Assembly (NCBI GenBank): GCA_039819485.1 | Contig: JBCBRY010000005.1 | Location: 62,001 to 126,000 of the forward strand | Length of the DNA: 64,000 bases | Direction: 5' to 3' | Source of the DNA: UBA6168 sp039819485 | GTDB taxonomy: Bacteria > Bacteroidota > Bacteroidia > Chitinophagales > Saprospiraceae | In this document: positions 27,121 to 35,436 of the stretch, one piece after another | Position numbering within the stretch: position 1 is the first letter of the stretch | How the letters are laid out: each line of letters begins with the position of its first letter | Translations under genes and position numbers: made by a program | The notes under the pieces: model-generated | The model's database searches: none | Told to the model about the DNA's origin: nothing | Seen by the model: only the letters and a program-made list of their open reading frames with translations

Positions 27121-27289
27121 GCTGCCTGAATACCTAAATATGAATTTGATTATTTTAAATTAAATAAATAAAAGCCGCTGCCTAAACGCTGTTTTGACTC
27201 CGCACAACTTAATGTGTTTTTTTGTTACGCAGAGTTACGCAGAGGGACAAACAGTGTTTAAACGGAGAAAACTTGCTGGTCAATGATGC

Positions 27290-28405
27290 TCAGTCAACAA
27301 TTTCCGAAAGCTTGACCGTCCGCATTTCCTTTGCTGATATCTTGGCGGCTTCCAGAATTTCCATTACGGTCATATTGTTTTCCAGGGCACTCAAATCAGT
27401 TTCATTTATGGTTGTTGTCCCATTTAAAATGCCCGCCATATAAGCGAACGGGTCGTTATATGGATAAACTAAATCCTTCGCTTTTTGTGGGGTGCTTCCT
27501 TCTTTTTCCGAGCGCATGATTTCCATGTCCGAACCATTGAGGCAGTGCACGTATCCATTTTTACAATAGACTTCCATATCTTTTCTATTGTAGTTCCAGT
27601 TCCAGCTTGCCTGGATAATGGACTGTGATTTTGGATAAGTCAAAATAATGGTTGCTTCGTCGTCCACTTTTGGGTACAGGTCTGGTTTTATTTGTTGGGT
27701 GATGGCCGTTACCGTCAAAGGTCTTTCGCCATTCATCAGCCAGGTTGTCAAATTGGCACCATAACAGCCAAAGTCAGTCAATGCGCCTGCACCGTTAAAA
27801 TAAGGGTCGGTAAGCCATTCCAAGAACTCTTCGTTGCACCCAATTTCAATGGGGCCGGGGTGGCCATCGTGCACAACTATTTTTCGGATGTCGCCAAAAT
27901 TTTTTTCAGCATTAATTAATTTCTTTGCTTCGTGATTGCTGCCGTACCAGGTTGTTTCATAATTTGTCAATAAATAAATATTGTGTTTGTTGGCCAGCTC
28001 TTCCATTTTCTTCGCATGCGCTAAATTGACTGCCAATGGTTTTTCCACCATGACGTGGATGCCTTTTGGAGCGCATAATTTTACCGTATTTAAATGGTTG
28101 AAAATAGTGCTGAAATCGGTTACTGCATCTGGTTTTGTTTTTTCCAACATCTCTTCCGTCGAGTTGAAAACAATGTCCATGGAGTAGCCGTGCTGCTCGG
28201 CGTACCGTTGGGCGAGTTCCCGGTTCGGTTCGGCAATGCCGACAATTTCGATGTCGCCGATTTTTTCACGGCCCAAAATCCAGTGTACGTGCGTATGCAC
28301 CAGGCCGACCACCCCGATTCTTAGAGGCTGGTGCTTTTTCGTCTGTCCATAAGCAGGGATCATTAAAGTAGAAAAAAAGAGAAGAAAAAAGAACTTGCTT
28401 TTCAT
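27290..28405 (-). CDS. exported Gfo/Idh/MocA-family oxidoreductase
   Basis: A 371-residue NAD(P)-dependent oxidoreductase with a signal peptide (residues 1-20, ending AYGQ). The Rossmann loop is IGVVGLVHTHVHW (29-41), and EKPLA (about 123-127) carries the conserved lysine of the family. The C-terminal half is the substrate-binding beta sheet. Exported members of this family occur in Bacteroidota and Planctomycetes polysaccharide and glycoside metabolism, with cofactor held tightly (as in Tat-dependent glucose-fructose oxidoreductase), but here the signal looks Sec-like and lacks a twin-arginine motif. How cofactor is acquired after Sec export is unclear. The substrate is unknown. Confidence 0.9.
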   Translation of the reverse strand: MKSKFFFLLFFSTLMIPAYGQTKKHQPLRIGVVGLVHTHVHWILGREKIGDIEIVGIAEPNRELAQRYAEQHGYSMDIVFNSTEEMLEKTKPDAVTDFSTIFNHLNTVKLCAPKGIHVMVEKPLAVNLAHAKKMEELANKHNIYLLTNYETTWYGSNHEAKKLINAEKNFGDIRKIVVHDGHPGPIEIGCNEEFLEWLTDPYFNGAGALTDFGCYGANLTTWLMNGERPLTVTAITQQIKPDLYPKVDDEATIILTYPKSQSIIQASWNWNYNRKDMEVYCKNGYVHCLNGSDMEIMRSEKEGSTPQKAKDLVYPYNDPFAYMAGILNGTTTINETDLSALENNMTVMEILEAAKISAKEMRTVKLSEIVD

Positions 28406-28584
28406 TGTAGAAAGTATTTTGTTTTGGAAAAGTAAAGTAATTAAAAGTAATCCGTATTGTCAATTTCGCTGCTCCTTTAAAATTCCGTTCAATAATTAAA
28501 AATGATTTGATGCAGCTATTAATTATAAGTTTGGTTTTGCATGCCTACTTATTTTATCTTTTTAATTAAAAGCATAAAAAACAA

Positions 28585-28608
28585 GCCCGTCCACCTTTGT
28601 GGACGGGC
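28585..28608 (-). terminator. intrinsic terminator for the minus-strand lipoprotein gene
   Basis: GCCCGTCCAC pairs perfectly with GTGGACGGGC around a 4-nt loop. On the minus strand the hairpin is followed by TTGTTTTTT, and it lies about 80 bp past the stop of the lipoprotein at 28689. Confidence 0.88.
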
Positions 28609-28688
28609 CGTATAATTTCGGATATATAAATGAAAGTGATTTTCGATTGAATTAAATACAGGAGTACTTTTTAAACAAATGGAAACCG

Positions 28689-29114
28689 CTATAGTTCGGT
28701 CACCATTATTTCTACAGAATAGTCGCTGTCTATTTCCGGCTCTCCATTGCAAGGAAAAGGCAGGACGTCTTTTAACTCAATATTATAACCCATGAAATCG
28801 GTATCGTACACTCCTTCCTCCGGGCCGTCGTAATTGGGTAATGTAAAGAGCTTGGTCAGGGTTGTTCCGTTGGTTTCGATTTTCAGTTTGACGCCGATTA
28901 GTCCCGCCGTTATACAGGCGGCATTACAGGGGCATCGGCTGTCTGTGGTCACTTCTTCAAAAGAAATGCTAAGGTCGTCCGTTACCTGTGTTTTAAATTC
29001 AAAGTCGACCGTAATTGGTGTTCCGACTTTGTCAAGCTCATTGTCTTGTTGGCAATTTGTAAATATAACAGTAACGCAAAATGAAAATAGAAAGAAACGA
29101 ATTAGGTTTTTCAT
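28689..29114 (-). CDS. small hypothetical lipoprotein with paired cysteines
   Basis: A 141-residue protein with a lipoprotein signal (MKNLIRFFLFSFCVTVIFTNC, lipidated Cys at 21). The mature part has a CPCNAAC cluster (about 82-88) in a segment, EEVTTDSRCPCNAACITAG, that resembles a common Bacteroidota small-lipoprotein pattern (SRCPxxxxCxxxG), plus a late PCNGEP. The function is unknown; the cysteines probably form disulfides or bind metal. The start is set at 29114 because the longer frame upstream (to 29312) lacks coding character and overlaps a dispersed repeat. An intrinsic terminator follows. Confidence 0.8.
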   Translation of the reverse strand: MKNLIRFFLFSFCVTVIFTNCQQDNELDKVGTPITVDFEFKTQVTDDLSISFEEVTTDSRCPCNAACITAGLIGVKLKIETNGTTLTKLFTLPNYDGPEEGVYDTDFMGYNIELKDVLPFPCNGEPEIDSDYSVEIMVTEL

Positions 29115-29272
29115 AACAAAAGATTTTGCTGATGTGTTTGTGGTAAAGACGAAACAAAGGTGGTCGTTCGTTGGGTGGTTTTGTTTTAAAGTTCTGTTAA
29201 GGGATATTAATGAATGGTTATTGGTTTCTGGTTTCTGGTTTCTGGTTTTGACTATTGATAAATAAGAAGGTT

Positions 29273-29400
29273 TAAGTGATTGGACAAAAATAAGGAGCGC
29301 TAAAAATGACACTTTTATTTGGGCAAATGTTTGAATTCCAAGCCTCCAAACTCTTTTTAAGGCAAAGGAAAAGTGTCATTTTTTTTGAACAGCCACTTAC
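29273..29400 (+). repeat. dispersed ~120-bp palindromic element, copy B
   Basis: The copy runs from GGACAAAAATAAGGAGCGC through AAAATGACACTTTT, GGCAAATGTTTGA, AACTCTTTTTAAGGCAAAGG and AAAAGTGTCATTTTTTTT to AACAGCCACTT. It is about 80% identical by eye to the reverse complement of copy D over its whole length. A three-fold GGTTTCT tandem repeat lies just upstream (about 29220-29248). Confidence 0.85.
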
Positions 29401-29470
29401 TTTGATCTGATGAGAAGATGTTTTTTATGTAAGAGAACTTAATGCTATATTTAAATAAAAAGGCCTGAAT

Positions 29471-29570
29471 AAATAGGTCATTATTATTAAAAATGACCTA
29501 TTTGAGCAAGGGCCTGTTTGTGCAAAGTCAAACTCTGCACTAGGCGTCGGGAAACCAAAAGTTTCGCGAC
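29471..29570 (+). promoter_or_regulatory. three consecutive hairpins in the leader of the APH-like gene
   Basis: Three dyads lie in tandem. AAATAGGTCATT (29471-29482) pairs with AATGACCTATTT (29492-29503). GTGCA (29520-29524) pairs with TGCAC (29536-29540). GTCGgGAAAC (29546-29555) pairs with GTTTCgCGAC (29561-29570). They end 25 bp before the ATG at 29596. No U-tract follows, so they would act on RNA stability or initiation rather than termination. Confidence 0.5.
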
Positions 29571-29595
29571 ATTTGCTTCACACCAATTAAAAGGC

Positions 29596-30633
29596 ATGAC
29601 ACATATTGACTATATCACCATCATTAAAAATTCGTGGATGGCTTATGATGACACCCGCAGTATCACCGATATCAATGACATCAGTGCGAGGGTGTCGACC
29701 AACCATGTGTATAAGGTAGTGTTGGCAGACGGTGGGTGGGTGATTGCCAAACTGTCTTACTTCGGGAAATTTGAACATTTTGTAGAAGACCATACGATCA
29801 TCAATGTTTTAAATAATAACCTGCCGGCCCCATTCGATAATTTTCTTGCCCGTTCGCTTATGAAAGGGGACAAGTTATTTGTTCACCGGTTTCAAAACGG
29901 GGAAATTGATGCATGGGTCGTTTTTTATCTGCCCGTGAAAATTGTTCAGTTGATGCCCAAAAGATTGACTGAAAACCATATCCAGAAATTGGCTACAGAA
30001 ATAGCAACATTTCATAAAACCTGTCACATTATCCGGCACACCATGCCGCCTTCTTCCAAAACTTTGTCGTGGGACATACGCGATTTTTTAAAATTATTGG
30101 AAACGGACATGGGGCGTTATGAACACCGCAATAATTTAGACGAAATCAAGAAGCAGTGTTATTTGTTCCTGGGAAATATTGAGGCATTGGGCGTATATGA
30201 ATTTGATACGATTCCTGTTTTCGTGGACTGGAATATTGGTAATTTTTCGGTTACTCCAAATACAAAATTATACTCCCGCTGGGATTACGACTGGTTCCGG
30301 ATCAGCAACCGCATGATGGACTTTTATTTTTTTAGCAGAGTTGTTTCAGATATTGGTGATCGTTCTGTTTTTAGTTATACCATCAGCCAATTAATGGAGG
30401 ATCGGTTTTTGATGTTTTTGAAACATTACCATGAAATATTCCCATTAACGGAAAATGAAATCCTGTTTCTAAAAGAAGCTTACCGATTTTTTATTTTAAA
30501 TTATGTAGTTAAAAATGGCCGTTATTTTTTCCATGAAATATATGCCACTAAACTGCAAAAAGAAGCTTTCGACATTTATTTCCCCCAAATCGATACTTTT
30601 GACCCCGAAAAATTATTAAAAGTGATCAAATGA
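29596..30633 (+). CDS. APH/choline-kinase-fold phosphotransferase-like protein
   Basis: A 345-residue protein with the aminoglycoside phosphotransferase-type kinase fold. Lys52 in VIAKLSYFG is a candidate nucleotide-binding lysine. VFVDWNIGNF supplies a catalytic-loop-like Asp211 and Asn216, but the usual His of HxD is Val. SRWDYDW (Asp230/Asp232) matches the metal-binding DxD position. The enzyme looks catalytically competent, but its substrate is unknown; resistance to aminoglycosides should not be assumed. The start is chosen at ATG 29596 because the longer ORF (from 29518) lies inside hairpin DNA. It is followed after 54 bp by a HAD-family hydrolase, suggesting a kinase/phosphatase pair. 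Confidence 0.78.
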   Translation: MTHIDYITIIKNSWMAYDDTRSITDINDISARVSTNHVYKVVLADGGWVIAKLSYFGKFEHFVEDHTIINVLNNNLPAPFDNFLARSLMKGDKLFVHRFQNGEIDAWVVFYLPVKIVQLMPKRLTENHIQKLATEIATFHKTCHIIRHTMPPSSKTLSWDIRDFLKLLETDMGRYEHRNNLDEIKKQCYLFLGNIEALGVYEFDTIPVFVDWNIGNFSVTPNTKLYSRWDYDWFRISNRMMDFYFFSRVVSDIGDRSVFSYTISQLMEDRFLMFLKHYHEIFPLTENEILFLKEAYRFFILNYVVKNGRYFFHEIYATKLQKEAFDIYFPQIDTFDPEKLLKVIK

Positions 30634-30642
30634 AATTGAGAA

Positions 30643-30679
30643 ATTGGAAATGAGAAATTTCCAATTTCTCATTTCCAAT
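30643..30679. repeat. 16-bp perfect inverted repeat between kinase-like and HAD genes
   Basis: ATTGGAAATGAGAAAT (30643-30658) and ATTTCTCATTTCCAAT (30664-30679) form a perfect stem with a 5-nt loop. The hairpin ends 8 bp before the HAD gene ATG and may influence its translation or processing. Confidence 0.85.
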
Positions 30680-30687
30680 TTCCATAA

Positions 30688-31533
30688 ATGACCATCCAGC
30701 CTTTTCGTTCCATTGTTAAAAATTACCGGGTTGTATTCCTTGATTCATACGGCGTTTTAAAAACTTATAAAGGACTCATTCCCGGGGCCATTGAAACCAT
30801 CCAATATATAATTGAATCAGGCCGCGAATTCTATGTGCTTACCAACGATGCCTCGCGCAGCCCAAAACAATTGGCCGATAAATTCCATGCCATCGGTCTG
30901 GAATCAATAAAAACCGAACATATCATTTCTTCGGGCATGATGGCCAAGGAGTATCTGGTGAATAAAATCAGGAGTGGCAGGGTGGCGTACCTGGGTACGG
31001 AAGATGCCGCACATTATATAGACGACGCAGGCCTGGCCATGGTGTCTATTTCCGATTTAGACATTGATGATATTGACGATATTTCCGCACTTGTTTTTTT
31101 GGATGACGAAGGTTTTGACTGGAATTCGGACATCAGCAAAGCAGTAAATTTATTGCGCCGGAAAAATATCCCTTCCATTGTCGCCAATTCTGACCTGACT
31201 TATCCGGCATCCAAAAACGTAGTTTCCATCGCCACCGGTGGCGTGGCCGATATTGTTGAAAGAATCGTAAAAAAAACATTCATACATTTTGGAAAACCAG
31301 ATGGAAGTATGTTCATGTATGCACTGGAGCAACTAATGGAAAAAGGTGAATTTAATAAAAGGGAAATATTAATGGTCGGCGATACTTTGTACACAGACAT
31401 TCTTGGAGGAAATAAATTTGGTGTGGACACCGCACTGGTACTGACCGGTAATACCAGGAGGCAAAGGGCCGAAGTGTTGATCCGTTCATATGGTATTATT
31501 CCTGACTATATTTGTGAATCGGTCGGGACGTGA
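30688..31533 (+). CDS. HAD superfamily (IIA subclass) hydrolase
   Basis: A 281-residue phosphatase-like protein. Motif I is FLDSYGVL, with nucleophile Asp19 but Tyr21 at the position of the usual general-acid Asp. A comparable aromatic substitution (DxWGVL/DxYGVL) is known in a subgroup of HAD-IIA proteins. Motif II is VLTND (50-54), motif III includes the FGKPD lysine, and motif IV is MVGDTLYTDILGG. The cap layout fits NagD-like phosphatases. Loss of the second Asp usually slows phosphoester hydrolysis, so this could be a phosphonate- or otherwise specialised enzyme. It is co-oriented and close behind the APH-like kinase gene. Confidence 0.88.
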   Translation: MTIQPFRSIVKNYRVVFLDSYGVLKTYKGLIPGAIETIQYIIESGREFYVLTNDASRSPKQLADKFHAIGLESIKTEHIISSGMMAKEYLVNKIRSGRVAYLGTEDAAHYIDDAGLAMVSISDLDIDDIDDISALVFLDDEGFDWNSDISKAVNLLRRKNIPSIVANSDLTYPASKNVVSIATGGVADIVERIVKKTFIHFGKPDGSMFMYALEQLMEKGEFNKREILMVGDTLYTDILGGNKFGVDTALVLTGNTRRQRAEVLIRSYGIIPDYICESVGT

Positions 31534-31635
31534 AAATAATGTCCACTCTTGTTTGATAAAATCAAATTATTTCCGCACAGTGGATCAATGCGGCTACACT
31601 TTGCGTACCTTGCGCTGAACTAATTTGTACGCATC

Positions 31636-32406
31636 ATGAAAAACCCGTCCCATATTTTTCTTGCAATTTTTGTTTTATTTTTATTTGCCTGTAAAAATAA
31701 TGAGACCCAACCATCTCCATTTGCCCACGTCAAAGACGGGAAAGTAAAAGATATCTTAGAAAAATCAATTGCCCGCGCGGGCGGCTGGGAGAATTACCAA
31801 AAAATGGATTCCATTATTTATAAAAAAAGAACGGTGCTGTATGACATCAACGGGGAAATGGAAAGTGACATCACCCAATTCCACGCATATCAATTGAAGC
31901 CCTATCTGGCAATGTCGATTTCCTGGGAAAAGGAAGGTGACCAGCACGAAATTATTTATAAAAAAAACAAAGCAAGAAAATTAATTAATAAAAAAATTGC
32001 AGAGGCAGATGAGGAGGCATTGAAGAAGACCTGTATGGCGGCTTATTATGTTTTGTTTATGCCATTTAAATTAATGGACCCCGGAGTGGAGTTGTCCTAT
32101 AAAGGAGCAGTTTCACTGCCCCATTCAAAAAATGTATATGCGGTTGCTGCTAATTATGATACAGGAAAAAATACCAACCACAGTACCAACGATCAGTGGG
32201 AATATTATTTTGATAAATCCAATTATGATTTTACAGCCAACATGGTGGATCACGGCGATTATTTTGCGCTGATCTATAATAGTGAATTTGTGGAGGCAGG
32301 AGGGTTGCGCTTTAATGCCTACCGGCCTTCCTACCGGGTGGATAATGAGCGACAGCACCTATGGCAACGGGGCGAATTTTTTTATTCAGATTTTATCGTC
32401 AAGTAA
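31636..32406 (+). CDS. lipoprotein, probable DUF6503-type
   Basis: A 256-residue lipoprotein: the signal ends VLFLFACKNN with Cys19 as the lipid site. The mature region has ILEKSIARAGGWENYQKMDSIIYKKRT, which resembles the AHGG..W-type start of the DUF6503 family of Bacteroidota, and an all-beta body resembling outer-membrane lipoprotein carrier folds (LolA/LolB-like). The family name is from memory and moderately certain. The function is unknown. The next gene encodes a second lipoprotein 44 bp downstream, so the two may share a transcript. Confidence 0.75.
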   Translation: MKNPSHIFLAIFVLFLFACKNNETQPSPFAHVKDGKVKDILEKSIARAGGWENYQKMDSIIYKKRTVLYDINGEMESDITQFHAYQLKPYLAMSISWEKEGDQHEIIYKKNKARKLINKKIAEADEEALKKTCMAAYYVLFMPFKLMDPGVELSYKGAVSLPHSKNVYAVAANYDTGKNTNHSTNDQWEYYFDKSNYDFTANMVDHGDYFALIYNSEFVEAGGLRFNAYRPSYRVDNERQHLWQRGEFFYSDFIVK

Positions 32407-32427
32407 CTCGGATAGCTAATCCGAGTT
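32405..32427. repeat. 9-bp hairpin AACTCGGAT/ATCCGAGTT
   Basis: A perfect 9-bp stem with a 5-nt loop begins at the stop codon of the preceding gene and ends 23 bp before the next start. It shares its arm sequence with the trpG-proximal hairpin at 38683-38729. Confidence 0.8.
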
Positions 32428-32450
32428 GCGTACGATGGAAAATTGAATCT

Positions 32451-33140
32451 ATGAAAATTAGGAGCTTTATATTTTTTATCCCGTTTTTATTGATGGCTGC
32501 TTGCCAATCAAACGCTCCAGATATGGAAAAAAAAGGCGGACAAATCTTTCCCACCGAAAAACTGTGGACAGAAATAGACCGCCAATATATTTTAGCAGAA
32601 CTGGACCGGACCACCAAAGAGTTATTAAAAGAAACACAAAAACTGGGCTTTGACCAATGGACGTTCCGGGAGCATAGGTCCCGCTGGAATATTAATGAGA
32701 TCGTGGAACACCTGATCCTGCAAAATGAATTACATTACCGCGAAATATCCGCTGTTTCTAACGGTCCCGCTTTGCCAAAATATTTGCCCATCACTTCCGG
32801 CAAAGACGGATATTTTAAAAAATATGCAACCGATCCCACCAAAGGTCAGGCAAAATGGTTTTTGCAGCCACTCGGCCGATTTGAGTCTAAACGTGAATCG
32901 ATCTCCGCTTTTCAGAGAGCCTGCGACGGCATCCGCGGTTTTGTGGAAACTACCGATGTCGACCTGCGAAAAAAAATGACTTTTAGAAATAAAGGGGGCG
33001 AAAAAAAATTAGCGGATATTAAAATTGGTGATGTGCGTGATTTGCATCAGCTATTATTAACGGGCGTCGCTCATACCGACCGACATTTAATGCAAATTCG
33101 AAATATTAAAAAACATCCCGCTTATCCGAGAAATATATGA
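32451..33140 (+). CDS. DinB-superfamily lipoprotein
   Basis: A 229-residue protein with a lipoprotein signal (FFIPFLLMAACQ, Cys18) followed by a DinB-like four-helix bundle. The expected metal-binding histidines are seen as NEIVEHLILQNELH (first site) and LTGVAHTDRHLMQI (the C-terminal AxHxxRHxxQ motif). DinB proteins are metal-dependent enzymes related to mycothiol- or bacillithiol-dependent transferases; an exported lipidated version is less usual, and its thiol partner is unknown. The start at 32451 is preferred over an upstream ATG (32361) that lies inside the previous gene. Confidence 0.87.
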   Translation: MKIRSFIFFIPFLLMAACQSNAPDMEKKGGQIFPTEKLWTEIDRQYILAELDRTTKELLKETQKLGFDQWTFREHRSRWNINEIVEHLILQNELHYREISAVSNGPALPKYLPITSGKDGYFKKYATDPTKGQAKWFLQPLGRFESKRESISAFQRACDGIRGFVETTDVDLRKKMTFRNKGGEKKLADIKIGDVRDLHQLLLTGVAHTDRHLMQIRNIKKHPAYPRNI

Positions 33141-33164
33141 TTTTTGGGTAAAGGGATTCAGTCA

Positions 33165-33845
33165 TTAATCAAGCAAATATTGAAAACCGACGAGCCCGCT
33201 AAAGGTCAAATGTTTGAGCGTAACATCTCCATCTTTTTTTATGCTGTTCAGCCCATAAGCAGTCCTGGCATTTATTTGTATGGCAATTCGGTCTCGCAGT
33301 GGTAGGCAGGTACCGATACCTGCAATTGCGGAAAAGTCCCATCGGGTAAACCCCTCCGGAAAGCGGTAGTGATAATTGTCTTTGTGATCTACCAGATAGC
33401 CGACGGACGGGCCAATATGGAAATAATAATTTCCTTTTCGATCCAGGTTGTACTGGTATAAAACAGGGATGGATACATATCTAAACTTATTTTCGTACCA
33501 CCTGGTCCCCGTCGAACTGCTGGAGCCAATGGGTTGAAATAGGGCACTGAATGAAGATGGTCCATATTTTTGGCCATCAACATATTGATAGATATGTTTG
33601 AAATAGGACCCCTTGAACTCATGGGCCAGCTCTGCCCGGATCGCATTTCTTTGGTCAAATTCATAGGTGAAGTTAATAACTACGGCCAGGTCATATAAGC
33701 GGCGCCATTCCTCGTTCAGTTCCAGCCCGTGGTCGAATAATAGGTTGGCCTGGCTCATGCCGGCAGAAAAACCCACGGATTTTTTTTGAGAAAATAAAAT
33801 ACAAGTAGAAAAGAAGATTAGTAAAAACGTGAGAGAACACTTCAT
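33165..33845 (-). CDS. outer-membrane beta-barrel protein (PorT-like family)
   Basis: A 226-residue protein with a signal peptide (about 1-20, ending ILFSQ) and a body of alternating aromatic/polar strands (VGFSAGMSQANLLF, YVSIPVLYQYNL, YYFHIGPSVGYLV, HLTFSGLVGFQYLLD), matching the small 8-10-strand OMP_b-brl_2 family. The C-terminal strand ends in an aromatic/hydrophobic residue pattern typical of BAM substrates. Its role is unknown. It is convergent with the DinB gene (24-bp gap) and divergent from hemN. Confidence 0.88.
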   Translation of the reverse strand: MKCSLTFLLIFFSTCILFSQKKSVGFSAGMSQANLLFDHGLELNEEWRRLYDLAVVINFTYEFDQRNAIRAELAHEFKGSYFKHIYQYVDGQKYGPSSFSALFQPIGSSSSTGTRWYENKFRYVSIPVLYQYNLDRKGNYYFHIGPSVGYLVDHKDNYHYRFPEGFTRWDFSAIAGIGTCLPLRDRIAIQINARTAYGLNSIKKDGDVTLKHLTFSGLVGFQYLLD

Positions 33846-33922
33846 ACAATTAGCATTTCAATTTTTAATTATTGGGGTTTAAACTCATTGCAATGCTTTT
33901 GTATTTTATACAGATTTATATT

Positions 33923-33978
33923 AACAGGTGATTTTTATTGCTCATCATCAATCCCGGCAATGATTTTTGTCACCTGTT
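33923..33978. promoter_or_regulatory. inverted repeat AACAGGTGA/TCACCTGTT upstream of hemN
   Basis: Nine-base arms at 33923-33931 and 33970-33978 enclose a nested ATTGC/GCAAT dyad. It lies midway between hemN and the divergent barrel gene. It may be a cruciform or RNA hairpin; no FNR-type site was recognised. Confidence 0.45.
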
Positions 33979-34037
33979 CAACTTCCGTTTAGTTTCAATT
34001 TTGCAAAACAATTTCATCACCTCAACGCAACATTGAA

Positions 34038-35390
34038 ATGCACCACGATCTTTTAAATAAATACAACGTACCCGCTCCCCGCTACACCAGCTATCCGACG
34101 GTGCCGTACTGGCAAACGGAAGCCCCTTCCCAAAATGACTGGACAAAATCCGTCCGGTTTTCTTTTGCAGAAAATAAAGAAATCAGCCTTTATATTCATC
34201 TGCCGTATTGTGAAAGCCTCTGCACCTATTGTGGTTGCAACAAACGCATTACTAAAAACCACAATGTGGAGCAGCCTTATATCGAGTCGGTACTGAAAGA
34301 ATGGAAAATGTACTTAAATATATTGCCGGAAAAACCCATCGTGCGGGAAATACATCTGGGAGGTGGAACACCTACTTTTTTCTCACCGGAACACCTGGAT
34401 TATTTATTGCGGAATATTTTACAGGATGCCAAAGTAGCAAGTGAATATTCATTCAGTTTTGAGGCGCACCCGGCAAGCACTACTTACGAACATTTAAAAA
34501 CTTTAGCTGACTTGGGTTTCAGGCGACTCAGCATCGGTGTGCAGGATTTTGATAACGAAATATTAAAAATAATCAATCGGCACCAAAGTTATGAACAGGT
34601 AAAAGCCGCCGTGGACAATGCCCGGGCATTGGGCTACGAGTCCATTAATTTTGATTTGATTTTTGGTCTGCCATTGCAAACACCAGAAAATATTTACGAC
34701 AATTTCGAAAAATTAAAAACCTTAAAGCCTGACCGTATCGCATTTTACAGCTACGCACACGTACCGTGGGTAAAACCAAGCCAACGGGCCTACTCCGAAA
34801 AAGACCTGCCGCTTGGTGCCGACAAAAGAGCATTGTATGAACTCGGTCGGCAACTGCTCGAAAAAATGGGCTATCATGAAATCGGCATGGACCATTTCGC
34901 TTTGGAAAATGATGAATTATACATTGCTTTTAAAAATAAAAGGTTGCACCGCAATTTTATGGGCTATACACCTTTTTCCACACAATTAAATTTAGCGCTC
35001 GGAGCTTCTTCTATTTCCGATAGTTGGTATGCATTTATACAAAACGAAAAGAAAATTGAAGATTACCAGCGGCGAATTGAAGAGGGTGAGTTTCCGATCA
35101 TCAAAGGCCATTTATTAAATAAGGAAGATCAAATTATTCGTCGTCATATTTTAAATATTATGTGCCAGTATGAAACGGCCTGGCAGGAAGAAACCGAACA
35201 ATGTGATGCACTTTTTGCCGGGTTGAGCAGGATGAAAGAATTAGAAAGCGATGAATTGATAGAGCGTGATCCATTTTGTTTAAAAGTGACGGAAAAAGGC
35301 AGCATGTTCATTCGGAATATCTGCATGGCCGTCGACGCACGCTATTGGAAGAAACGACCCGAAGGGGCCATTTTCAGCCAGGTGGTCTGA
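34038..35390 (+). CDS. hemN: oxygen-independent coproporphyrinogen III oxidase (radical SAM)
   Basis: A 450-residue radical SAM enzyme converting coproporphyrinogen III to protoporphyrinogen IX without oxygen in haem synthesis. The 4Fe-4S/SAM motif is CESLCTYCGC (Cys58, Cys62, Cys65, with Cys67 as in true HemN). The N-terminal YTSYPT substrate-binding segment is present, as are EIHLGGGTPTF and RLSIGVQDFD. The C-terminal domain is complete, with the length of authentic HemN rather than HemW. It is probably monocistronic, and converges with the MerR gene across a 14-bp hairpin. Confidence 0.96.
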   Translation: MHHDLLNKYNVPAPRYTSYPTVPYWQTEAPSQNDWTKSVRFSFAENKEISLYIHLPYCESLCTYCGCNKRITKNHNVEQPYIESVLKEWKMYLNILPEKPIVREIHLGGGTPTFFSPEHLDYLLRNILQDAKVASEYSFSFEAHPASTTYEHLKTLADLGFRRLSIGVQDFDNEILKIINRHQSYEQVKAAVDNARALGYESINFDLIFGLPLQTPENIYDNFEKLKTLKPDRIAFYSYAHVPWVKPSQRAYSEKDLPLGADKRALYELGRQLLEKMGYHEIGMDHFALENDELYIAFKNKRLHRNFMGYTPFSTQLNLALGASSISDSWYAFIQNEKKIEDYQRRIEEGEFPIIKGHLLNKEDQIIRRHILNIMCQYETAWQEETEQCDALFAGLSRMKELESDELIERDPFCLKVTEKGSMFIRNICMAVDARYWKKRPEGAIFSQVV

Positions 35391-35393
35391 GCA

Positions 35394-35427
35394 AGCGGTG
35401 TTACCGTTCGCAGACGGTAACACCGCT
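35394..35427. repeat. 14-bp perfect hairpin between hemN and the MerR gene
   Basis: AGCGGTGTTACCGT (35394-35407) pairs with ACGGTAACACCGCT (35414-35427) around TCGCAG. It begins 3 bp after the hemN stop. There is no T-run on either side, so it is not a classical intrinsic terminator, although it may stall or protect convergent transcripts. Confidence 0.8.
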
Positions 35428-35436
35428 GAGCGAGGC

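Noticed and set aside
29596..30633. Calling the APH-fold protein an aminoglycoside-resistance gene
   Set aside because: Only the fold and a few catalytic residues match; the HxD histidine is missing and the HAD neighbour points to metabolism.
33923..33978. FNR-type operator for hemN
   Set aside because: The AACAGGTGA dyad does not match the TTGAT-N4-ATCAA pattern, and its arms are too far apart for one dimer.
35394..35427. Intrinsic terminator for hemN
   Set aside because: The stem is strong, but no T-run follows on either strand, so it is listed as a repeat rather than a terminator.
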